Source of the DNA: Muricoccus pecuniae
GTDB lineage: Bacteria; Pseudomonadota; Alphaproteobacteria; Acetobacterales; Acetobacteraceae
Direction: 5' to 3'
Assembly: GCF_014199205.1 (NCBI RefSeq)
Contig: NZ_JACIJD010000003.1
Location: 283,453 to 347,452 of the forward strand
DNA length: 64,000 nucleotides
Positions 7,567-15,370 of this stretch are shown here, piece by piece. The notes beneath the pieces were generated by a model. The model worked only from the letters and a program-made list of their open reading frames with translations. It was not told the origin of the DNA and searched no databases. The first letter of the stretch is position 1. Every line of letters starts with the position of its first letter. The position numbers were made by a program, and so were the translations under genes.

Positions 7567-9408
7567 TCAGAGGCTGGCCGCAGGGCGGGCGGTGGCGGCG
7601 CGGGCCGCCAGCGCCTCGCCCAGCGCCGCCGCCTCGCCGAGGGAGGTGACGATGGCCTCCGCCGGGCCTTCCTCGCGCAGCGCGGCCAGCATCGGGCTGT
7701 CGGAGGGCGCGTCCCACAGCCCGACCATCACCTTCGCCTCCGGCAGCTGCCGCGCGATGCGGCGCAGGAAGTAGCGCAGCCCCGCCACGCTGTTCCCCTC
7801 CTCCAGCACGGAGAGACAGACGAGGCGGACGAGGCCGGGATCGAGCTGCCCGAGATTGGCCGTCTCCAGCACCGCGCTCGTCTCCGCCCGCGCGCCCAGC
7901 CCGGCGCGATGGAGGACGAGGCCGGCGAGCCGGGCCGTGAGGTCATCCAGCGGGCCGCGGCCTGCGATGCAGACCACCGCGCCCTCCGCGCGCCAGGGCT
8001 CGGGCAGGGAGGCAGTGCCGGCCGGGGCGTCACCGAGGTCGGACAGGTCGTCCAGCAAGGTGCCGACCTGCGCGCGGATGATCTCCAGCCGCTCCGGCTC
8101 CAGCGCCTCCCGCGCCCAGTCGGTCTGGGCGAGGGCGATGCCCTGGAGGGCCACGGAATCCCCATAGGCGGCGAGGCTCGCGCCCGGCTCGGCCAGGATG
8201 TCCCGCGCCTGGTCCACCAGCCCGTCCGCATCGCCCTCCAGCGCGCGCTGGTAAAAGCTCTCCTGCGGCTGGAGCGGCGGGCGGTCCCCCAGCATGACGT
8301 CGAAGAACTCGAAGCGCGGGACGTGGCGGCCGAGCACGACGAGGCCGACCGTCAGCGGCGTCGCGATCAGCAGCCCGATCGGCCCCCAGAGGAAGGCCCA
8401 GAAGGTGGTGGAGAGCACGACGGAGAGCGGCGAGAGGCCGGTGCGGCGCCCGAAGAAGAGCGGCTCCAGCACCTGCCCCATCACCGCCCCGCCGACGAGG
8501 AAGACGGCCAGCACGGTGATGGCCAGCGTCCAACCGGGGTCCACCGCTGCGGCGAGCAGCAGCGGCGGGCCGACCGCGATGGGCGTGCCGATGAAGGGCA
8601 CGAAGCGCATGAGCCCGGCGAGGATGCCCCAGAGGAAGGGGCTGGGAAGCCCGATCGCCCAGAGAAGGGCTGCGATGAACACCGCATAGCCCGCATTCAG
8701 CGCCACCTGGGCGAGGAAGAGGCGCGAGAGCCGGGCGGCGGCGTCGTTCATTGCCGTCATCGTCCGGTGCAGGTCGCGCGAGCCGGCGAGGCGGATGGCG
8801 CGGTCCCGCAGGTCCTCCCGGTAGAGCAGGGTGAGGACGGTGAAGATGATGACGAGCCCCGCCGTGGCCAGCGGGTGCAGGATCGGCCCGAGGACGGAGC
8901 CGAGCACGCTGAGCAGCGCCCGGTCGGTGCGGGGCGGCGCGACGACGACGGTGCCCGCCGCCCCGCCCGGCAGCTCGGGCGGCGGCTCCAGCGGCCCGCC
9001 GATGCCCAGCCCGCTCATCAGCGCCTCCGCCCGTCGCAGCAGGTCCCCAAGGCCGCTGAGGGCGCCGAGCTTGGCGCGCAGCGTGGCGGCATAGCCCGGC
9101 AGGTCGGCCACGAGGTCCGCGGCCTGGGTGCCGATGGCGGCGAAGATGCCGCCGATGAGGGCGAAGGCGATGAGCACGGCGGCGAGCACCGAGAGCCCCT
9201 TGCCCAGCCGCAGGCGCTGGAGCGCGCGGGCCACGGGCGCGAGGACGAAGGCGAGCAGCACCGCCAGCACCAGGGGCACCAGCACGTCCCGGCCGTAGGA
9301 GATGGCCGCGACGACGATGGCGGCCGAGACGAGCATGGCGGCCCCCGCCACGGGCCCGCCGGCCGGGCCGGGCGGGGCGGGGGGGAGGCGTCGGTCAGGC
9401 AGGGCCAT
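7567..9408 (-). CDS. PerM/AI-2E family transporter-like membrane protein
   Basis: About 613 residues. Residues 20-390 carry the eight-helix PerM (UPF0118, AI-2E exporter type) pattern: paired N-terminal helices (ISYGRDVLVPLVLAVLLAF, APVARALQRLRLGKG), a periplasmic stretch, then RFVPFIGTPIA and FFGRRTGLSPLSVVLS. The C-terminal 220 residues are a soluble extension (DRPPLQPQESFYQRALEG, then a Rossmann-like part) seen in some proteobacterial members. The start is taken at MALPDRR; in-frame codons extend further upstream but overlap the divergent kinase leader. Transported molecule unknown. Confidence 0.75.
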   Translation of the reverse strand: MALPDRRLPPAPPGPAGGPVAGAAMLVSAAIVVAAISYGRDVLVPLVLAVLLAFVLAPVARALQRLRLGKGLSVLAAVLIAFALIGGIFAAIGTQAADLVADLPGYAATLRAKLGALSGLGDLLRRAEALMSGLGIGGPLEPPPELPGGAAGTVVVAPPRTDRALLSVLGSVLGPILHPLATAGLVIIFTVLTLLYREDLRDRAIRLAGSRDLHRTMTAMNDAAARLSRLFLAQVALNAGYAVFIAALLWAIGLPSPFLWGILAGLMRFVPFIGTPIAVGPPLLLAAAVDPGWTLAITVLAVFLVGGAVMGQVLEPLFFGRRTGLSPLSVVLSTTFWAFLWGPIGLLIATPLTVGLVVLGRHVPRFEFFDVMLGDRPPLQPQESFYQRALEGDADGLVDQARDILAEPGASLAAYGDSVALQGIALAQTDWAREALEPERLEIIRAQVGTLLDDLSDLGDAPAGTASLPEPWRAEGAVVCIAGRGPLDDLTARLAGLVLHRAGLGARAETSAVLETANLGQLDPGLVRLVCLSVLEEGNSVAGLRYFLRRIARQLPEAKVMVGLWDAPSDSPMLAALREEGPAEAIVTSLGEAAALGEALAARAATARPAASL

Positions 9409-9583
9409 GCGGCGCGGCTCGTTCCATTCCGAAGAGGTTGGGCCATTCGTGAAAAGCTGGGCCGGCCGGGGTGCCACGCCGCCCCGCATCCCGCCACCCC
9501 CTCCGCGCGTTGCGCGCGGGAACGTCATCGCGCGCGGCGGGCGGCTTCGGGGGAAGCCGGGCGCCGCGCAGCAAGGAACCGCT

Positions 9584-12500
9584 GTGCCCGAACCCATCCG
9601 CGCGCCCGATACCCCGAACGGCCCGGCTCCCGGCCCCGCCCGGCACGGGCGCTCGCGCCTGCCGCTCCTCGCCGCGCTGCTCGCCCTCGTCGCCCTCGTC
9701 TCGGGCGGGGTCAGCCTCGTGCTGAACGACCGCGACGCGGACAGCGTCGCCGCCGGCAACGAGACGGTGGTGGCGCTGGAAGGCGTGATCTCCGCGATGA
9801 AGGACGTGGAGACGGGGCAGCGCGGCTACCTCCTCGTCGGGCGGGAGGAGTTCCTCGATCCCTACAATGCCGGTCTTCAGGCCGTGGAGGAGCGGCTGCG
9901 GGCGGTGGAGGCGCTGCGCGTGCCCGCGGGCCTGCCGCCCGCGCCGCGACTGCGAGAGATCGCCGCCCAGCGCGTGGCGCTGGCGGAGAGCGCCGTCGTT
10001 TCCCGGCGCAACGGGGACGCCCCGGCCGCCCTGGCCATGGTGGAGGCCGGGCAGGGCCGGTCCGCCATGGATGCCCTCCGCACCGAGGTCGCGAGCCTCC
10101 AGCGGCAGGCGCGGGACCGCGTGGACTGGCTGAACGGGCGGAGCAACACGCGCGCCCTCTGGCTCGGCGGGATCTCGCTCGGCGCCGCGCTCCTCGCCTG
10201 CGCGCTGCTCGGCCTCTACGCCGTCTCGCGCCGGCGGGCGGAGCGGAAGGCGAACGCGCTGCTCGACGCGGTGATGACCAACGCGCCGATCGGGCTCGGC
10301 TTCATCGGGCGCGACCTCTCCATCACCAACGCCAACCGTGCCATGACCGAGATCGGGGAGCGGATGACGGGGATCGAGGCGGGCAGCCCGGGCGCGCTGG
10401 CCGCGCTCTCGGCGGCGATGCGGGCGCGGATCGAGCCGAGGCTGCGCGCCGTGCTCGATGGCGGGCGCGCGCAGTCCGACGTGCAGATCGAGATCTCCCC
10501 GGCGGACCGGCCGGAGGAGAAGCACCACCTCCTCGCCACGCTCTTCCCCGGCACGCAGGGCGCGGACGGCGCGGGCGAGGCGGCCGGCGTCATCCTGATG
10601 GACATCACCCGCCGCCGCCGCGCGGAGGATCGGCTGCGCCGCAGCGAGGCGCGCTTCCGGACCCTCGCCAACGCCCTGCCGCAGCTCGCCTGGCAGACCG
10701 ACGCGAAGGGCGAGGTGGAGTGGTACAACCACCGCTGGTTCGAGTTCACCGGGCTGACCGCCGATGAGCTGAAGGGCTCGGGCTGGTCCCAGGTCCATCA
10801 CCCCGATCACGTCGAGCGCACGGTCGGGAGCTTCCGCCGCGCGGTGGCGGCCGGCGAGCCTTGGTCTGAGTCCTTCCCGATGCGGGGCGCGGACGGGGAG
10901 TACCGCTGGTTCCTCGGCCGCGGCGTGCCCATCCGCGACGAGCCGGACGAGGAGAACCCGGAGGGCGCGATCCTCGGCTGGTTCGGCACGAACACCGACA
11001 TCACCGACATGCGCGAGGCGCAGGAGGAGGCGACGCTGGCCCGCGAGGCGGCGGAGGATGCGAACCGCGCGAAGAGCCAGTTCATCGCCAATATGAGCCA
11101 CGAGCTGCGCACGCCGCTCTCGGCCGTGATCGGCTACTCCGAGATGCTGGAGGAGGAGGCCGCCGACATCGAGGGCGGCGAGGTGCTGACGAAGGACCTG
11201 CAGAAGATCGGCGCCAACGCGCGCCACCTTCTCTCCCTCATCAACGACGTGCTGGACCTCTCGAAGATCGAGGCGGGGCGGATGGAGACGCATGCCGAGG
11301 ACTTCGAGGTGGAGACGCTCGTCTCCGAGACGGTCTCGACGGTTCAGGCGCTGATGGCGCGCAAGTCGAACACGCTGGAAGTACGCCTGCCGCCGGACCT
11401 CGGCACCATGCACTCCGACCAGGTGAAGCTGCGCCAGTGCCTGATCAACCTTCTTTCCAACGCGAGCAAGTTCACCGAGGGCGGCACGGTGACGCTCTCG
11501 GCCGAGCCGGGGCGGGACGCGATGGGGCGGCGCGAGATCGCCTTCCGCGTCTCCGACACCGGCATCGGCATGACGCAGGAGCAGCTCTCCCGGCTCTTCA
11601 CGCGCTTCACCCAGGCGGACAGCTCCACCACCCGCCGATTCGGCGGTACGGGGCTGGGCCTGGCCATCACCAAGGCCTTCTGCACGCTGCTGGGCGGCAA
11701 CATCGCCGTGGAGAGCGAGCAGGGGCGCGGCACGACCTTCACCATCCGCGTGCCGGTGGACATGCGGGAAACCGGGCCGGAGCCGGAGGCGGAGCAGCCC
11801 ATCTCGACCCTGCCTGAGGGCGAGGCCGGAATGGCCGGGCTCGTGCTGGTGGTGGACGACGATCCCGCCTCCCGCGAGCTGCTGTCGCGTTTCGTTGTGC
11901 GGGACGGATTCGCCGTCCGATGCGCGTCCGACGGCGAGGAAGGGCTGCGCCTCGCCAAGCAGCTCCGCCCCACCGCCATCCTGCTCGACGTGATGATGCC
12001 GCGCATGGACGGCTGGTCCGTCCTCACCGCGCTGAAGGCGGACCCGGAGCTGGCCGAGGTTCCCGTGGTGATGGTCTCGATCGTGCAGGAGCGGGCGCTC
12101 GCCGTCTCGCTCGGCGCCGCTGACTATCTCATCAAGCCCGTGCAGTGGCACCGGCTGCGGACGGTGCTGGACCGCTACCGCGCTCCTGGCGCCGCGCTCG
12201 TGGTGGAGGCGGATTCCGAGCCACGCGCGGAGCTTCGCGGCCTGCTGGAAAGCGAGGGCTGGACCGTGGAGGAGGCCGCGAACGCGGAGGCCGCCATGGC
12301 CCGGATCGCCCGCCCCGATCCCGCGGCGGCGCCGATCGGGCTCGTGCTCGTGGCGGTGCCGGGGCCGGAGGGGGACGGCCTTAGCCTCGTCCACCAGCTC
12401 CGCCGCAACGAGGCCTGGAAGAGCATCCAGGTGATCGCGCTCGCGGGCGGCGGGGTCGCGCCGGCCGAGCTGGAAGCGCTGCGCGGCCAGGTGCGACAGG

Positions 12501-12649
12501 TCCTGCCCGCCGATGACGAGCCGCCCGAGGCCCTGCTCACCGAGCTTCGCCGCATCACCGAGGCGCGCAAGGGAATGGCATCCGGGCAACAAGGGAACCC
12601 GCCGCCCCCGGCATCGTTGGAGCCGAAGACGGAGAGCGCATCGCCATGA
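9584..12649 (+). CDS. hybrid sensor histidine kinase (CHASE3-PAS-PAS-HisKA-HATPase-REC-REC)
   Basis: About 1021 residues from a GTG start with AAGGA six nt upstream. Order: membrane helix near 28-45; CHASE3 sensor (DVETGQRGYLLVGREEF); second helix near 190-215; a PAS domain (NAPIGLGFIGRDLSITN); a second PAS (FRTLANALPQLAWQTD, HHPDHVERTV, PAC motif); HisKA with FIANMSHELRTPLS; HATPase (NLLSNASKFTEGG, FRVSDTGIGM, GGTGLGLAI); receiver 1 (VVDDDPASRELL, phospho-Asp in LLDVMMPRMDG); and a second receiver-like domain lacking the acceptor Asp. It overlaps the downstream response regulator by ATGA. No DNA-binding output, so signalling must pass to a partner such as the gene at 12646. Confidence 0.9.
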   Translation: MPEPIRAPDTPNGPAPGPARHGRSRLPLLAALLALVALVSGGVSLVLNDRDADSVAAGNETVVALEGVISAMKDVETGQRGYLLVGREEFLDPYNAGLQAVEERLRAVEALRVPAGLPPAPRLREIAAQRVALAESAVVSRRNGDAPAALAMVEAGQGRSAMDALRTEVASLQRQARDRVDWLNGRSNTRALWLGGISLGAALLACALLGLYAVSRRRAERKANALLDAVMTNAPIGLGFIGRDLSITNANRAMTEIGERMTGIEAGSPGALAALSAAMRARIEPRLRAVLDGGRAQSDVQIEISPADRPEEKHHLLATLFPGTQGADGAGEAAGVILMDITRRRRAEDRLRRSEARFRTLANALPQLAWQTDAKGEVEWYNHRWFEFTGLTADELKGSGWSQVHHPDHVERTVGSFRRAVAAGEPWSESFPMRGADGEYRWFLGRGVPIRDEPDEENPEGAILGWFGTNTDITDMREAQEEATLAREAAEDANRAKSQFIANMSHELRTPLSAVIGYSEMLEEEAADIEGGEVLTKDLQKIGANARHLLSLINDVLDLSKIEAGRMETHAEDFEVETLVSETVSTVQALMARKSNTLEVRLPPDLGTMHSDQVKLRQCLINLLSNASKFTEGGTVTLSAEPGRDAMGRREIAFRVSDTGIGMTQEQLSRLFTRFTQADSSTTRRFGGTGLGLAITKAFCTLLGGNIAVESEQGRGTTFTIRVPVDMRETGPEPEAEQPISTLPEGEAGMAGLVLVVDDDPASRELLSRFVVRDGFAVRCASDGEEGLRLAKQLRPTAILLDVMMPRMDGWSVLTALKADPELAEVPVVMVSIVQERALAVSLGAADYLIKPVQWHRLRTVLDRYRAPGAALVVEADSEPRAELRGLLESEGWTVEEAANAEAAMARIARPDPAAAPIGLVLVAVPGPEGDGLSLVHQLRRNEAWKSIQVIALAGGGVAPAELEALRGQVRQVLPADDEPPEALLTELRRITEARKGMASGQQGNPPPPASLEPKTESASP

Positions 12650-13020
12650 CGAAAATCCTTCTGGTGGAGGACCATGAGGAGCTGTGGGATTTTCTTTCCC
12701 GCCGCCTGCGCCGCCGCGGCTTCGACGTGGTGCTGGCCCATGACGGCCAGCAGGGCGTGGATCTCGCGGCAGCCGAGCGGCCGGACGTGATCCTGCTCGA
12801 CATGAACCTGCCCGTGATGGATGGCTGGACCGCCGCGCGGATGATCCGGGAAAATCCCGATACGAAGGGGATTCCCATCATCGCCCTGACCGCGCATGCC
12901 ATGTCGGGGGACCGGGACAAGATGATCGCGGCCGGCTGCGACGACTACCATCCCAAGCCCGTGGACTTTCCCCAGCTGCTCTCGCAGATCGACGCCGCGA
13001 TGCTGGCGGCCGAGGGATAG
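12646..13020 (+). CDS. single-domain response regulator (DivK/CheY-like)
   Basis: 124 residues, one receiver domain and nothing else. The acidic pair is in LLVEDHEE (E8, D9), the phospho-acceptor is D52 in LLDMNLPVMDG, the Thr/Ser switch is in IIALTAHAMSGD, and the conserved Lys is in YHPKPVDF. Such stand-alone receivers act as phosphate carriers or by protein-protein contact. The ATGA overlap with the hybrid kinase makes it that kinase's probable partner. Confidence 0.9.
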   Translation: MTKILLVEDHEELWDFLSRRLRRRGFDVVLAHDGQQGVDLAAAERPDVILLDMNLPVMDGWTAARMIRENPDTKGIPIIALTAHAMSGDRDKMIAAGCDDYHPKPVDFPQLLSQIDAAMLAAEG

Positions 13021-13145
13021 GGGCCGCGCGTCCTCGCGAGGTTGCGACCGCGCTGGGTGAGCAGAAAGTTTGACGAAGCGCCGCGCTGCGCGAGAGTCGC
13101 CGGACGCCGATTCGCGGATCGGCCCGACCGGAAAGGACTGGCCCG

Positions 13146-13538
13146 ATGCACAGAACCCTCGCCGCTGCGGCCCTGACCCTCCTCGGGGCCTGTTCCAGCC
13201 CGAACCCGCCTCCCGCGCCCATGACGGAGGTGCCGATGCGCGCGCCGGCCACGCCGCCCGCGAATCTGCTGGTGGGGTTGCCCGGCGTCGCTCCCCTCCC
13301 GCGCGCGCTGCGGGCCGAGCTGACGCGCGGGGCGGAGGCAGTTTGCGCGCCGCTCGTGCGCACGGTGCTGGACCCCGTGGGCGAGGACCGCTTTCGCTTG
13401 CTGCTGGATGCTCCGGGCTTCGTGGTGACGCGTGAGAGCGTGCTGCGCCGCACAGCCGGCGGCCCGCCCGGCGCGCCGGAGCTGGCGCTGGACGGTGCGA
13501 ATAATGGCCGCTGCGATTATCTTTTCAGAACGTTGTAG
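13146..13538 (+). CDS. small lipoprotein of unknown function
   Basis: 130 residues with a type II signal peptide and lipobox LLGAC (Cys16), followed by a Pro-rich linker. A globular part (ELTRGAEAVCAPLVRTVLD to the C-terminus) has two more cysteines (AVCAP, GRCDYLF) that could form a disulfide. Ribosome site GGAAAGGA precedes the ATG. No family recognised. It ends just before a strong bidirectional terminator. Confidence 0.65.
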   Translation: MHRTLAAAALTLLGACSSPNPPPAPMTEVPMRAPATPPANLLVGLPGVAPLPRALRAELTRGAEAVCAPLVRTVLDPVGEDRFRLLLDAPGFVVTRESVLRRTAGGPPGAPELALDGANNGRCDYLFRTL

Positions 13539-13576
13539 CCGCGGGAGCAACGACACCCGCGAGGTGCACCGGAAAA

Positions 13577-13604
13577 GGCGCCCCGGCCCTGAAGCCGGGG
13601 CGCC
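13577..13604. terminator. bidirectional terminator hairpin
   Basis: Perfect 11-bp GC stem (GGCGCCCCGGC / GCCGGGGCGCC) with a six-base loop, sitting between the convergent lipoprotein gene and the glycoside-hydrolase gene. There is no long T-run, as is usual for this GC content. Confidence 0.75.
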
Positions 13605-13613
13605 GGCCCGTTC

Positions 13614-15131
13614 CTAGCCGAAGAGGAAGTGATCGGCGGTGAGGTCGGCGACCTTCGCGTGCTGGATCGTCAGGTTCTCGCCATTCCCGAGACGGACGAT
13701 CACGTTGTCGCCCGACTGCTGGAAGCGCCAGGACAGGTCGGAATAGCTGTCCAGCCCCGTGCCGTAGCCCTTCAGCTCCACCACATCGCGCTCCCACGAC
13801 CTGAAGTCGGTGATCGTGTCCGACCCTTCGCCGCGGTTGATGATGAAGCGGTCATCGCCGCCGCCGCCGGAGAGCGTGTCGTTGCCCCCGCCGCCGACCA
13901 GGCGGTCGTTGCCGCCCATGCCGTTCAGCACGTTCGGGGCGGCGTTGCCGGTGAGCGTGTTGGCCAGCCCGTTGCCCGTGGCGGTCGCCCAGCCCGTGCC
14001 GGTGACGATGAGGTTCTCCACCTCGGAAGGAAGCACATAGCTGCCGAGCCAGGTGCGAACCGTATCGGTGCCCCCGCCGGAGGACTCCGTCACGACCGTA
14101 GAGGACGAGTTCACCTCGTAGGTGTCGTTCCCGGCGCCGCCCGCGAGGTTCTCGCCGCCATTGCCGGTAAGGACGTCGTTGCCCGAGGTGCCGGTCCGCG
14201 AGGTACCATTGCCGGCGCTGCTGGCGGTCGTGCTCGGCGTGCTGGTCGTGGGGCTGGCGGCAGGCATGGCCGCGGGCGTGTCGTCCCCGTTATCGCCGAA
14301 GAGGGACTTGTACACCGCGCCGGCCGCCGAGATGCCGCCGTCGGACATGGCCGTGACCTTGTCCATCGTCACGTTCCAGTAGCTCTCGTAGGCGACGTTG
14401 TGGTCGTTGAACCACTCCTTCACGAGCCTGATGTACTCGCCGGCATTGTTGGAATCGATGCCCCATTCGGAGTAGGCCGTCTGCTTGCCATGGGCCTTCG
14501 CGAAGTTCTCAAGCCATTGCAGGCCGTACTTCGCGTCACGCGCCGCTTCGAACGCCTTCACCGGATCCCAGCCCTGGTAGTCGGGAGACCAGTAGAAATC
14601 CATGCCGACGACATCGACATAGTTGTCGCCGGGATAGGCGGTGGCGGGGTCCATCCCACCATGGGCGTAGTTGACGTTCCACTCGAACTTGAAGCGGTCC
14701 GACACCTCGCGGAAGCTGTCGACGAACTCGCGGAAGGCGGAGACGAAGTCCTGGGACTTGCCAACCGCGGACCACTTGAACCAGTCTCCGTTCAGCTCCC
14801 ATCCCGTGCGGACGTAGATAGGATCGCTGTCTCCCGCACGGGAGTTCAGGAGCGATTGGGCAACCGAGCGATAGTAGTTGTTGTAGGCGCCCGTTCCTGC
14901 CTGCGCGAGGGATGCGCTGCCATCCGTCACGATGAGGGACACGGACCACAGGACTTCTTCGTTGATTCCGCGCCAGAGGTCGTTCGCCGCCCAGTTCGCG
15001 CTGCTGGTGTAGTCTCGCCAGTTCGAGAAGCCCACGACGCCATGCACGGCATCGACCTCGCTTCCGAGCCAGTTTTCGAAACTCTGCAACGCGCTCTTCG
15101 AGTTGCCGACATACACACCCGTCAACGTCAT
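13614..15131 (-). CDS. RTX-type secreted glycoside hydrolase (GH26-like, clan GH-A)
   Basis: 505 residues. The N-terminal 290 residues read as a TIM-barrel glycosidase: YVRTGWELNGDWFKW gives a probable acid/base Glu (E112) and AYSEWGIDSN a probable nucleophile (E222), the arrangement seen in GH26/clan A mannanase-like enzymes. A Ser/Thr-rich linker follows, then RTX-type calcium repeats (GGNDRLVGGGGNDTLSGGGG), and a C-terminus ending in DHFLFG. No N-terminal signal is present, as expected for type I secretion by a C-terminal signal. Start fixed by GAGGA seven nt upstream of the ATG. No type I exporter is in the window. The exact glycan substrate is unknown; GH family assignment is tentative. 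Confidence 0.75.
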   Translation of the reverse strand: MTLTGVYVGNSKSALQSFENWLGSEVDAVHGVVGFSNWRDYTSSANWAANDLWRGINEEVLWSVSLIVTDGSASLAQAGTGAYNNYYRSVAQSLLNSRAGDSDPIYVRTGWELNGDWFKWSAVGKSQDFVSAFREFVDSFREVSDRFKFEWNVNYAHGGMDPATAYPGDNYVDVVGMDFYWSPDYQGWDPVKAFEAARDAKYGLQWLENFAKAHGKQTAYSEWGIDSNNAGEYIRLVKEWFNDHNVAYESYWNVTMDKVTAMSDGGISAAGAVYKSLFGDNGDDTPAAMPAASPTTSTPSTTASSAGNGTSRTGTSGNDVLTGNGGENLAGGAGNDTYEVNSSSTVVTESSGGGTDTVRTWLGSYVLPSEVENLIVTGTGWATATGNGLANTLTGNAAPNVLNGMGGNDRLVGGGGNDTLSGGGGDDRFIINRGEGSDTITDFRSWERDVVELKGYGTGLDSYSDLSWRFQQSGDNVIVRLGNGENLTIQHAKVADLTADHFLFG

Positions 15132-15370
15132 CCAATCGTCCTCGTAAGCTGGTTCGTCGGTCTTAGGTGTCGAGGAACCGTGAGTCAAACTTTTGATAGT
15201 TGGTGTAACCGTCTCGAAAAAGCATCGATGCGTTCTTCTACATGCCTTTGCGTGATCCGTGCGCGATCGCGTGGATGCACTCGCCCGCCTATGTTCCTCG
15301 CGCCAATCGTGAAGGATCTTCAAACATCATGCCCGTTCAGGCGCTATGCGAGGGAGCGGAGGCACTGCGA

